From Aurantimonas endophytica (lineage in GTDB: Bacteria; Pseudomonadota; Alphaproteobacteria; Rhizobiales; Rhizobiaceae): a DNA stretch of 64,000 nucleotides. Under the pieces are notes generated by a model. That model worked only from the letters and a program-made list of their open reading frames with translations. It was not told where the DNA came from and searched no databases. Location of the stretch: assembly GCF_014196845.1 (NCBI RefSeq), contig NZ_JACIEM010000001.1, positions 1,116,001 through 1,180,000 of the forward strand, written 5' to 3'. This document shows, one piece after another, positions 55,367 through 63,660 of the stretch. Position 1 is the first letter of the stretch, and the number at the start of each line of letters is the position of its first letter. The position numbers and the translations under genes are program-made.

Positions 55367-56334
55367 CCGTCAAGGTTATCTCCCCCGGCCTCGCGACGTC
55401 GGTGCAGGATCTCGGCCGCCCGGGCTACTACCATATCGGCATCCCAGAGGGCGGCGGCATGGACCGCTTCGCCACGCGCATCGCCAACCTGCTGGTGGGC
55501 AACGAGCCGGGCGCGGCCCTTCTCGAGGCGACGTTCCTGGGACCCGAGCTGGAATTCACGCAGCCGGTCACGGTCGCCGTCACCGGCGGCGAACTGCCGC
55601 CCAAGCTCAACGGCGAGGAAAAGCCGACCTGGGAAAGCTTCGAGGTGAAGGCCGGCGACCGGCTCTCCTTCGGCTACCTCAAGGGCGGCGCGCGCGCCTA
55701 TATCGCGATCTCCGGCGGCATCGACGTGCCTGTCGTGCTGGGCTCGCGCACGACTTACGTGCTGGGCGCGCTCGGCGGCTTCGAAGGCCGCGTGCTCAAG
55801 GCCGGCGACGAACTGCCGATCGGCCAGGGCGCGGGGAAGGCTGGCAAGTCCCTGCCCGCTGAATACCGCCGCCCGGACAAGGCGCAAGCCGAACTGCGCA
55901 TGCTGCCCGGCCTTTACTGGCATCGCGTCACCGATGCTGCCGGCAAGCGCTTCTTCGAAGAGACCTGGAAGGTCGCCCCGGAAGCCGACCGCATCGGTTA
56001 TCGCTTCAAGGGTGGCACGCCGCTCGACTTCGTGCCGCGCGAACCGCCGTTCGGGGCAGGCTCCGACCCGTCCAACATCGTCGACGCCTGCTATCCCTAC
56101 GGCTCCGTGCAGGTGCCGAGCGGCACCGAGCCCATCGTGCTCCACCGCGACGCGGTCTCGGGCGGCGGCTACATGATGCTGGGCGTCGTGATCTCGGCCG
56201 ACATGGACCTGATCGCGCAGCTTCAGCCGCATATGCCGGCCCGGTTCGTGGAAGTGACGCTCGACCAGGCGCTTGCCGCCCGGGCCGACGCGACGGCGAC
56301 GCGGAAGCGCGCCGAGGACTACCTGGCCGGCTGA
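55363..56334 (+). CDS. pxpC: PxpC/KipA-like carboxyltransferase subunit
   Basis: 323 residues: VISPGLATSVQDLGRPGYYHIGIPEGGGMD, the GAALLEATFLGPELEF segment, RAYIAISGGIDVP and LGSRTTYVLGALGG, all KipA-type. With PxpB it forms the carboxyltransferase or ring-opening half of the complex. Last gene of the pxp operon before the livG leader. Confidence 0.92.
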   Translation: MTVKVISPGLATSVQDLGRPGYYHIGIPEGGGMDRFATRIANLLVGNEPGAALLEATFLGPELEFTQPVTVAVTGGELPPKLNGEEKPTWESFEVKAGDRLSFGYLKGGARAYIAISGGIDVPVVLGSRTTYVLGALGGFEGRVLKAGDELPIGQGAGKAGKSLPAEYRRPDKAQAELRMLPGLYWHRVTDAAGKRFFEETWKVAPEADRIGYRFKGGTPLDFVPREPPFGAGSDPSNIVDACYPYGSVQVPSGTEPIVLHRDAVSGGGYMMLGVVISADMDLIAQLQPHMPARFVEVTLDQALAARADATATRKRAEDYLAG

Positions 56335-56638
56335 TGCCGGTCGCAGGTCGCCGCAAGGCTTCGGGAGACTTTGACCGGGCAACCTGCGGAAACAAGGTTT
56401 CCTGCCCCGAAGGGGCTGGAGGGAGGAAGCGGTCGGCCGATCCGGCCTCCCGCGCGCCGGCGACGAGATTCGGCGCGCGTAACGACGAGACTATGCCGGT
56501 GACGGCAGAAGATTGGCCATCCCAGCCGCCCGACAAGGGCGGCAGGGACCGAAGGGGAAGACATCCAGCCACGTGACCGGCGCCTTTGCCGTCCTGTCGC
56601 TGCAGGCTTTCTTCATCGGAGAATAGAAGGGACGGCGC
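56335..56638. promoter_or_regulatory. Structured leader or dispersed repeat before livG
   Basis: 304 bases with consecutive short hairpins: GGAAAC (56388-56393) / GTTTCC (56397-56402) and GCCCC (56404-56408) / GGGGC (56412-56416), and a second CCGAAGGGG block near 56550. It is not a riboswitch class I can confirm. It may instead be a dispersed intergenic repeat. No gene with a ribosome binding site is seen. Confidence 0.4.
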
Positions 56639-57394
56639 ATGAATCATCTGAGGGCGGAGATGGTCTCGGTCGCATTCGCGGGCCTGAAAGCTCTTTCAGC
56701 GGTCGACTTCGAGGTGACGCCGGGCCGCATCAGTGGCCTGATCGGCCCGAATGGCGCCGGCAAGACCACGCTGGTCAACGTCCTCACCGGCTTCCAGTCG
56801 CCGACCGAGGGTGCGGTGAAGCTCGACGGGGCGTCGCTTGCCGGCATGAAGCCGCATCAGGTGCGCCGCAAGGGCATCGCCCGCACGTTCCAGGGCGGCC
56901 GCCTGTTCCGCGACCTCGCCGTCGTCGACAATCTCGAAGTGACCGGGGTCGGGCTCGGAATGAGCCGCCGCGCGGCGGTGGCCGAGGCCGAGGCCATGCT
57001 CGAGTGGATCGGCATCGGCGCGCTGGGCGAGCGCATCGCCGGCACGCTGCCCTATACGGACGAGCGCCGCGTCGCCATCGGCCGGGCGCTGATGGGCCGG
57101 CCCGCCTATATCCTGCTCGACGAGCCTGCCGCCGGCATGAGCGGCCCGGAAGCCGCCGAGCTTTCCGCATTGATCCGGCGCATCGCCACCGACCTCGGCT
57201 GCGGCGTGCTGCTGATCGAGCACAATGTCGGCCTCGTCCTCGGCCTGTGCGAACATATCGTGGTGCTGGACTCCGGCGCCATCATCGAGCAGGGCCCACC
57301 GGCCGCGATCCGCGGCAGCGAAAAGGTGCGCCACGCCTACATGGGCACCGCCGCCGATCCCGACATTCCCGTCGAAGCGCTGGAGGTCGTCTGA
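56639..57394 (+). CDS. livG: Branched-chain amino-acid-type ABC ATPase LivG
   Basis: 251 residues: GPNGAGKTTLVNVLTG, the ARTFQGGRLF switch region, ILLDEPAAGMSG, IEHNVGLVLGLC. The signature is atypical (TLPYTDERR instead of LSGGQ), as in part of the LivG family. Forms the transporter with LivF, LivH, LivM and LivK. Stop overlaps livF start (TGATG). Confidence 0.92.
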   Translation: MNHLRAEMVSVAFAGLKALSAVDFEVTPGRISGLIGPNGAGKTTLVNVLTGFQSPTEGAVKLDGASLAGMKPHQVRRKGIARTFQGGRLFRDLAVVDNLEVTGVGLGMSRRAAVAEAEAMLEWIGIGALGERIAGTLPYTDERRVAIGRALMGRPAYILLDEPAAGMSGPEAAELSALIRRIATDLGCGVLLIEHNVGLVLGLCEHIVVLDSGAIIEQGPPAAIRGSEKVRHAYMGTAADPDIPVEALEVV

Positions 57395-58125
57395 TGACCG
57401 CCTTGCTGTCGCTTACCGGCGTCACCGTACGCTATGCCAGCCTGACCGCCGTCCGAGACGTTTCCTTCGAGATGGCCGAAGGCGAGATCCTCTTCATCAC
57501 CGGCCCGAATGGCGCCGGCAAATCGTCGCTGCTGCGCTCGATCGCCGGCGTCACGCACTGCGCCGGCGGCAAGATCACGCTCGGCGGCACCGACATCACG
57601 GCCGAAAAGCCGGAGAACATCGCCCGCATGGGTTTTTCGATGGTGCCCGAGGGCCGTGAGGTCTTCGGTTCGCTGACGGTCGAAGAGAACCTCCTGGTCG
57701 GCACCGGCATGCACACAGGCGCCAGGCGCGGCCGCGTCGCGGACGAGCTTGCCTCGGTATACGACACGTTCGCGATGCTGAAGGAGCGCCGCAACGGCCA
57801 GGCCGGCCTGCTTTCCGGCGGCCAGCAGCAGATGCTGGTGATCGGCCGGGCGTTGATGACGCAGCCGCGCCTGATCGCCATCGACGAGCCGTCGCTCGGT
57901 CTCGCGCCCAACATCACCGACCATGTCTACGAACGGTTGATCGCGCTGCGCGCCCAGCGCGGCCTGACATTGCTGATCGTCGAGCAGAGCTCGACCCGCG
58001 CCGTCATGGTGGGCGGACGCATGCTGCTCATGCGCGGCGGCCAGATCGTTCTGGATGGCGATGCCCGCGAGCTCGGCAACAGCGCAGCCATCCAGGCCGC
58101 CTATTTCGGCTACGAGGATCATTGA
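57394..58125 (+). CDS. livF: Branched-chain amino-acid-type ABC ATPase LivF
   Basis: 243 residues: GPNGAGKSSLLRSIAG, LLSGGQQQMLVIGRAL, LIAIDEPSLGLAPN, VEQSSTRAV. All catalytic motifs intact. ATG 57394 shares a base with the livG stop. Confidence 0.94.
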   Translation: MTALLSLTGVTVRYASLTAVRDVSFEMAEGEILFITGPNGAGKSSLLRSIAGVTHCAGGKITLGGTDITAEKPENIARMGFSMVPEGREVFGSLTVEENLLVGTGMHTGARRGRVADELASVYDTFAMLKERRNGQAGLLSGGQQQMLVIGRALMTQPRLIAIDEPSLGLAPNITDHVYERLIALRAQRGLTLLIVEQSSTRAVMVGGRMLLMRGGQIVLDGDARELGNSAAIQAAYFGYEDH

Positions 58126-58126
58126 G

Positions 58127-59032
58127 ATGCTGCAGATCCTGTTCGACGCGCTCTCGCTCGGCTCGCTCTACGCCCTCGGCGCACTCGGCATCGCGCTGAT
58201 CTTCGGCGTGATGCGGCTGGTCAACTTCGCCCATGGCGACGTCATCGCCTTCTCGGTCTTCGCGCTGCTTTGGCCCTCCACCGACGCGCTGGCGATCGTC
58301 TTCGCAGGGCTCCTGCCCTGGTACCTGCTCGTGCCCTTCGTCCTGATCGTCGGCGCGGCTCTTTCGGTTCTGTGCGAGATCGTCGTCTATCGCCGCTTCC
58401 GCCATGCCAATCCGGCGACGATGATGATCGCCTCCTTCGCCCTCGGCTTCGTCATCCGCTACGTCCTGCTGATGCTCTTCACGAGCCGGCCGAAGTCGAT
58501 CTCGCTCCTGCCGGGACTCGGCCAGCCGATCGAGATCTTCGGCGCGCGGCTCCCTCTCCTGCAGCTCATCACCATCGTCGCCACGATGCTGATCCTCCTG
58601 GCGCTGACCCTGTTCCTGCGCCGGACCCGGTTTGGCCTGGAGATGCGCGCCGCGGCGGAGAACTTTTCGATGGCCCGCATGCTGGGGGTGCGGGCCAACA
58701 ACGTGATCATGGGGGCCTTCGCCATATCGGGTGCGCTCGCCGGCGCCATCGCGCTGATCTTCGGCAGCCAGACCGGCACGCTCGACATCCAGATGGGGGC
58801 TTCCGTCATGCTGATGGCCTTCATCGCCACCGTGATCGGCGGCCTCGGCAGCCTGCCCGGCGCCGTGCTTGCCGGCTTCCTGCTGGGCGCGGCATCGGTC
58901 GTCATGCAGGTCGTCCTGCCCATCGACGCACGCGCCTTCCGCGACGCCTTCGTCTACGGCGCCGTCATCCTCATCCTTCTGTTCCGTCCGCAGGGGCTGA
59001 TTTCTGCCCGCGGCACCAAGGAAAGGATCTGA
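58127..59032 (+). CDS. livH: Branched-chain amino-acid-type ABC permease LivH
   Basis: 301 residues, about eight membrane segments, with MRLVNFAHGD, ENFSMARMLGVRANNV and IGGLGSLPGAVLAGFLLG. One base after livF. Channel subunit. Confidence 0.92.
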   Translation: MLQILFDALSLGSLYALGALGIALIFGVMRLVNFAHGDVIAFSVFALLWPSTDALAIVFAGLLPWYLLVPFVLIVGAALSVLCEIVVYRRFRHANPATMMIASFALGFVIRYVLLMLFTSRPKSISLLPGLGQPIEIFGARLPLLQLITIVATMLILLALTLFLRRTRFGLEMRAAAENFSMARMLGVRANNVIMGAFAISGALAGAIALIFGSQTGTLDIQMGASVMLMAFIATVIGGLGSLPGAVLAGFLLGAASVVMQVVLPIDARAFRDAFVYGAVILILLFRPQGLISARGTKERI

Positions 59033-59038
59033 TCGATC

Positions 59039-60133
59039 ATGACCGCTGCCGCCCCCTCCACGACCGCCGAAGCGGTTTCCCCGGCTGCCGTCGCCGAGCA
59101 CAAGCCAGCCCGCTTCGCGCTCGCCAGCAAGACGATCATGACGCCGATCCTCTTGGCGCTGCTGCTGATCGCGATCGCCGTCGTGACCCATGTGACCGGC
59201 TCGCGGCCCTTCAACCAGACCGTGATCGACCTGTTCGTGCGCGTCACGCTGGTCGTCGGTCTCTACATCTTCATCGGCAATTCCGGGATCCTGAGCTTCG
59301 GCCACATCGGCTTCACCTGCCTCGGCGCCTATGCCGCCGCCTGGATGACCATCAACCCGATGATGAAGGCCAGTGCCCTCCCGGGCTTGCCGCAGTTCGT
59401 CCTCGACATGCGCCTGCCCTACTGGCAGTCGGCGGTGATCGCGTCCCTGTTTGCCGGCGTAGCCGCGCTGATCCTGGGTCGCGTCCTGATGCGGCTGTCG
59501 GGCATCGCCGCCTCGATTGCCACTTTCGCGGTGCTGGCCATGATCAATACGATCTACGCCAACTGGGACAGCGTGACCGGCGGCACCTCGTCCGTCGTCG
59601 GCATCCCGATCATCCGCACGATCTGGCCCTATCTGATCGGCGCCGTGGTGGCGGTCTTCATCGCCTGGGCGCATGCGATCTCGCGCTCGGGCCTTGCGCT
59701 GCGCGCCTCCCGGGACGAGCCGACGGCCGCGGCCGCATCCGGCGTCGACATCCCGAAGGAGCGCCTCGTCGCCTTTGTCGTGTCGGGCGCCGTCATGGGC
59801 CTTGGTGGCGCGCTTGCCGCTCATTCGGTCGGCGTCGTGACCCCCGATGCCTTCTACCTCGGCCTCACCTTCATCACGCTCTCCATGCTGGTCGTCGGTG
59901 GCATGAGCAGCCTGTCCGGTGCGGTCATCGGCGTCGTCCTGCTTTCGGGGCTGATCCAGCTCCTGCGCTGGATGGAAAACGGTGTCTCGATCGCCGACAC
60001 GACGTTCGCGCTGCCCAGGGGCGTGCAGGAGATCGCCCTGGGCATCATCATGATCGTGATCCTCGCGCTGCGCCCATCCGGCCTTTTGGGCAATCGCGAG
60101 GTCACCTTAACCCGTAGCAAACGCAGCAAATGA
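59039..60133 (+). CDS. livM: Branched-chain amino-acid-type ABC permease LivM
   Basis: 364 residues: an N-terminal Ala-rich cytoplasmic tail, about nine membrane segments, NSGILSFGHIGFTCLGAYAA, RASRDEPTAAAASGVD and GGMSSLSGAVIG. Partner of LivH. Confidence 0.92.
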   Translation: MTAAAPSTTAEAVSPAAVAEHKPARFALASKTIMTPILLALLLIAIAVVTHVTGSRPFNQTVIDLFVRVTLVVGLYIFIGNSGILSFGHIGFTCLGAYAAAWMTINPMMKASALPGLPQFVLDMRLPYWQSAVIASLFAGVAALILGRVLMRLSGIAASIATFAVLAMINTIYANWDSVTGGTSSVVGIPIIRTIWPYLIGAVVAVFIAWAHAISRSGLALRASRDEPTAAAASGVDIPKERLVAFVVSGAVMGLGGALAAHSVGVVTPDAFYLGLTFITLSMLVVGGMSSLSGAVIGVVLLSGLIQLLRWMENGVSIADTTFALPRGVQEIALGIIMIVILALRPSGLLGNREVTLTRSKRSK

Positions 60134-60173
60134 TCGCCGGCCGGAAGCCGACGGTCGAACAAAGGAGACGTGC

Positions 60174-61367
60174 ATGTCCTACAAGGTGAGACTACTTGCG
60201 ACGGCCCTGGCCTCGGTCAGCATGACGCTCCCGGCGCTTGCCGACGACGAGACGGTGACGATCGGTTTCGCCACGGCCCAGTCGGGCGCGATGGAAGCGT
60301 ACGACAAGCCGGCCGACGAGGCCGCGCTGATCCGCATCGACGAGATCAATGCTGCCGGCGGCCTGCTGGGCAAGCAGATCCAGGTGGTGCGTGCCGACAC
60401 CAAGTCGGATCGGACCGAAGGCGCCAAGGCGGGCCTGACGGTGCTCGACCAGGGCGCCGACCTCGTCGTCGTGTCCTGCGATTACGACTTCGGCGCGCCG
60501 GCAGCGCTCGCCGCCCAGGATGCGGGCGTCGTGTCGTTCTTTTCCTGCGCGGAATCCGTCATGGCCGGCATCCAGGGCGTCGGCTCGCTGAGCTTCTCGG
60601 GCTCGGTGCTGGCACCTGTCCAGGGTGCCGCGATGTCGGAATGGGCGTTCAAGGAGAAGGGGGCACAAACCTTCTACAAGCTGCTCGACACCTGGACCGT
60701 CTACAACAAGGGAATCTGCGACGGCTTCGACTGGATGATGCCGAAGCTCGAGGAGCAGGGCGCCACGTTGGTCGGCGAAGACACGTTCAAGAACGAGGAC
60801 GCCTCCATCGCTGCCCAGATCACCCGCATCAAGGCTCTCCCGGAGGAGCCGGACGCCATCATGCTCTGCACGATGATGCCGGGCGGCGTATCGGCGGTGA
60901 GGCAGATCCGCGCGGCCGGCATCAATTCCATGATCCTCAACGGCTCGGGCATGGACGGCAGCTACTGGCTCGCGGCCGTCCCCGATCTTTCCGAGTTCTA
61001 CATCCCGGTTCAGGGTTCGATCTACGGCGATGATCCGAACCCCGAGGTGAAGAAGTTCAACGAGGCCTACAAGGCCAAGACCGGTTCGGATCCTTCGAGC
61101 CAGTACGTCTATCCGGGCTATGTCGCCGTCGATGTCTGGGCGAAGGCGGTCGAGCGCGCCGGCACGACGGAAGCCGAGGCGGTCGTGGCGGAACTCGAGA
61201 AGATGACCGACGAGCCGACGCTCTTCGGGCCCCGCACCTTCACTTCCGAACTGCATCACCAGAACCAGGCACGCTACCTCGTGGTCAATGTCGACAAGGG
61301 TGTGCCAGGCGTGGTCGGCGAGTGGCAGCTTTCCGAGCCGGTTCCGATGGAAGCCATCGTCAAGTAG
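60174..61367 (+). CDS. Branched-chain amino-acid-type periplasmic binding protein (LivK family)
   Basis: 397 residues: signal peptide ending ALAD, then the Leu/Ile/Val-type binding fold (IGFATAQSGAM, INAAGGLLGKQIQ, RTEGAKAGLTVLDQG, Cys-containing VVSCDYDFG and FSCAES). Last gene of the five-gene transporter. By context it may bind a cyclic amide or amino acid other than Leu/Ile/Val. Confidence 0.92.
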   Translation: MSYKVRLLATALASVSMTLPALADDETVTIGFATAQSGAMEAYDKPADEAALIRIDEINAAGGLLGKQIQVVRADTKSDRTEGAKAGLTVLDQGADLVVVSCDYDFGAPAALAAQDAGVVSFFSCAESVMAGIQGVGSLSFSGSVLAPVQGAAMSEWAFKEKGAQTFYKLLDTWTVYNKGICDGFDWMMPKLEEQGATLVGEDTFKNEDASIAAQITRIKALPEEPDAIMLCTMMPGGVSAVRQIRAAGINSMILNGSGMDGSYWLAAVPDLSEFYIPVQGSIYGDDPNPEVKKFNEAYKAKTGSDPSSQYVYPGYVAVDVWAKAVERAGTTEAEAVVAELEKMTDEPTLFGPRTFTSELHHQNQARYLVVNVDKGVPGVVGEWQLSEPVPMEAIVK

Positions 61368-61376
61368 GCCAAGGAT

Positions 61377-61442
61377 CGGCACCGGCCTGTCCGGTGCCGG
61401 AACAGCAATGACCCGGTCGCTGCAAGGCGGCCGGGTTTCTTC
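61377..61442 (+). terminator. Double hairpin, rho-independent terminator of the liv operon
   Basis: First hairpin CGGCACCGG (61377-61385) / CCGGTGCCG (61391-61399). Second ACCCGG (61411-61416) / CCGGGT (61431-61436) followed by TTTCTT. The latter, with its T-rich tail, is a convincing intrinsic terminator 40 bases after the stop. Confidence 0.75.
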
Positions 61443-61547
61443 GTTCTATACCGGTCAGATGCGAATTCCGGAGGACGGTCCCCCACAACCCCGCTCCAGT
61501 AGAAAGCCCGACCTCAGCCGTTCCCAACCGATCTCCAGGACCTGAAC

Positions 61548-62213
61548 CTATCCCCGCGCCTTGCGGTAGGAGTCCTTCAGCGCGATCAGGTCGCCGGAGA
61601 ACGCGAAGACGTCGCAGCCGTCGACATCGACTTTCTGGCCGCCCGTGCTCGTGCCGACGAAGCGCCAGGACGACAGGCCGGTGTCGCCCATGATCGCGTG
61701 GCGGCCGTTGGTCCACGCGGCTTCGGGAAAGGCATCGAACAGGCCTGCGTAGGCGGCGCGCACCGCCTCGCGGCCGACATGCCTCTTGCCTTCCGCGCCC
61801 GGGCCGGCCGACGCGTTGAAGGCGCAGTCCTGCGCCATGCAGGCCATGAGCCCTTCGACGTCGCGCGCGTTCCACGCGCCCATGAAGCGGTCGAGAACGG
61901 CCAGTCGTCGTGCCGAAAGATCGCTGTCGACCACCTCGACCTCGAGGAAGGCCAGCGGCGTCTCGCCGTCATTGATGACGTTGTGGGCCACGCCGGTGCG
62001 CCGCGAATAGGGCACGCCCTGGGTGAGCCTCGCCTGCTGCGACGCGCCGCCCGGCCCTTCCAGGCCCAGCGTACCGTCGGTCAGCGGCACGATGACATAG
62101 TCGTGGCCGTGAATGTGCCAGCCGGTTTCGGCGCCTGGCGCGAAGCGCCATTCGGTCACCTTGAACCGGTCGTCATCGATATGGACGACGGGTTCTGCGG
62201 TTGCCCGGCTCAT
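61548..62213 (-). CDS. Cupin-NTF2/SnoaL fusion protein
   Basis: 221 residues. Residues about 10-95 form a small cupin (GWHIHGHDYVIVPL, with two histidines likely to bind metal); residues about 100-220 form an NTF2/SnoaL-like domain (RFMGAWNARDVEGLMACM). The ATG overlaps the aminotransferase stop (ATGA). Function unknown; cupin and SnoaL domains usually bind small ligands, so a role in processing or sensing the same substrate is possible. Confidence 0.8.
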   Translation of the reverse strand: MSRATAEPVVHIDDDRFKVTEWRFAPGAETGWHIHGHDYVIVPLTDGTLGLEGPGGASQQARLTQGVPYSRRTGVAHNVINDGETPLAFLEVEVVDSDLSARRLAVLDRFMGAWNARDVEGLMACMAQDCAFNASAGPGAEGKRHVGREAVRAAYAGLFDAFPEAAWTNGRHAIMGDTGLSSWRFVGTSTGGQKVDVDGCDVFAFSGDLIALKDSYRKARG

Positions 62214-63592
62214 TCCAGACCTTCGGCAGCAACCGCTCCCGTCAGCCGCTCCAGCGTGCGGTCCATACGCGCCATGAGCTCGCCGACCTCGTCCTCGGTG
62301 ATGATCATCGGTGGGCAGAGCGCCAGCTGGTCGCCGATGGCGCGGAAGATCAGGCCTTCCTCGTGGCCGATGGCGGACGCGATCTGGCCGGCGCGGCCGA
62401 CCTTGGCGAAGGGACGCCGGGTGGGCTTGTCGGCGACGAGCTCGACCGCGCCGATCAGGCCGGTGCCGCGCGCTTCGCCGACCAGCGGATGATCCGCGAA
62501 GGAGCGCAGGCCGGCCTGGAAGACGCCTTCCAGGCGCGCCGCATTGCCGAACAGGTCGCGCTCTTCCATGATCGCGAGGTTTTCCAGCGCCACCGCCGTC
62601 GCCACCGGGTGCCCGCTGGCCGTGAAGCCATGGCCGAAGATGCCGAGCTTCTCGGAATTGTCGGCGATCACCTGGTAGATCGGTTCGGACAGCATGATGG
62701 CCGCCAGCGGCATGTAGGACGAGGTGATCTGCTTCGACAGCGTCATGATATCGGGCGTGAAGCCGTATTTCTGGCAGCCGAACGGCGTGCCGAGGCGCCC
62801 GAAGCCGCAGATGACCTCGTCGGCGACGAGCAGGATGTCGTTGGCGCGGCAGATCCGCTCTACGCCTTCCCAGTAGCCGACCGGCGGTGGCAGGACACCG
62901 CCGGCTGCGATCAGCGGCTCGCCGATGAGGGCAGCGATCGTATCGGCCCCTTCGGACAGGATCACCGCTTCCAGCTCTGCCAGCAGGCGAGCCGTGAAGT
63001 CCGCCTCGCTCTCGCCTTCGGTACCGAACCGATAGAAATGCGGGCAGGTCAGGTGGTGCACCGGGATCGCCGGCAGGTCGAAATCCTTGTGGTTCACCGG
63101 TAGTCCGGTGAGGCTGCCGGCTGCGATCGTGATGCCGTGATAGCCCTTGATGCGTGACAGGAACTTCTTCTTCTTCGGCCGGCCGAGCGCGTTGTTCATG
63201 TACCAGACCATCTTCACGATCGTGTCGTTGGCTTCCGAGCCCGACGACGTGAAGAAGGCGCGTGTCAGCGGCTCGGGTGTCATTTCCGCCAGTTTCTCGG
63301 CCAGCCGGATCGACGGCTCATGACCCTTGGACGAGAAGGTGTGGTAATAAGGCAGCTTCAGCATCTGCTTGTAGGCAACGTCCGCCAGCCGCTTCTCGGA
63401 GAAGCCGACGCCGACCGACCACAGCCCAGCCAGACCCTCGATATATTCCTTGCCGCGGTCGTCATAGACGTGGATGCCATCGCCCCGCGCAATCACCAGC
63501 GGGCCGTTCTTCTCGTGCAGACGCAGGTTGGTGTTGGGGTGCAGCGTGTGGGCAATGTCTGCCGCCGCGAGCGAGTTCGAGAGCGTGTCCAT
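62210..63592 (-). CDS. Class III PLP-dependent aminotransferase
   Basis: 460 residues: TSSGSEANDTIVKM, YHGIT, the PLP-Asp region LLVADEVICGFGR, catalytic Lys in TLSKQITSSYMPL, GFTASGHPVATA. Family covers omega-amino acid, putrescine and beta-alanine aminotransferases. ATG 63592 has a GAAGG site; ATG 63664, overlapping the pxpA2 stop, is the alternative. Probably transaminates the amino acid freed by ring opening. Confidence 0.9.
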   Translation of the reverse strand: MDTLSNSLAAADIAHTLHPNTNLRLHEKNGPLVIARGDGIHVYDDRGKEYIEGLAGLWSVGVGFSEKRLADVAYKQMLKLPYYHTFSSKGHEPSIRLAEKLAEMTPEPLTRAFFTSSGSEANDTIVKMVWYMNNALGRPKKKKFLSRIKGYHGITIAAGSLTGLPVNHKDFDLPAIPVHHLTCPHFYRFGTEGESEADFTARLLAELEAVILSEGADTIAALIGEPLIAAGGVLPPPVGYWEGVERICRANDILLVADEVICGFGRLGTPFGCQKYGFTPDIMTLSKQITSSYMPLAAIMLSEPIYQVIADNSEKLGIFGHGFTASGHPVATAVALENLAIMEERDLFGNAARLEGVFQAGLRSFADHPLVGEARGTGLIGAVELVADKPTRRPFAKVGRAGQIASAIGHEEGLIFRAIGDQLALCPPMIITEDEVGELMARMDRTLERLTGAVAAEGLE

Positions 63593-63660
63593 GGCAGCCT
63601 TCAGATGCTGGAGCGAATGGTGGACTTCGAGGCTTTCCTCGATGCCGTGGGTGAGCATGA

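Noticed and set aside
56370-56450. Glycine riboswitch before livG
   Set aside because: CCGAAGG-type hairpin loops occur, but the conserved CTCTCAGG and GGAC segments of the aptamer are missing.
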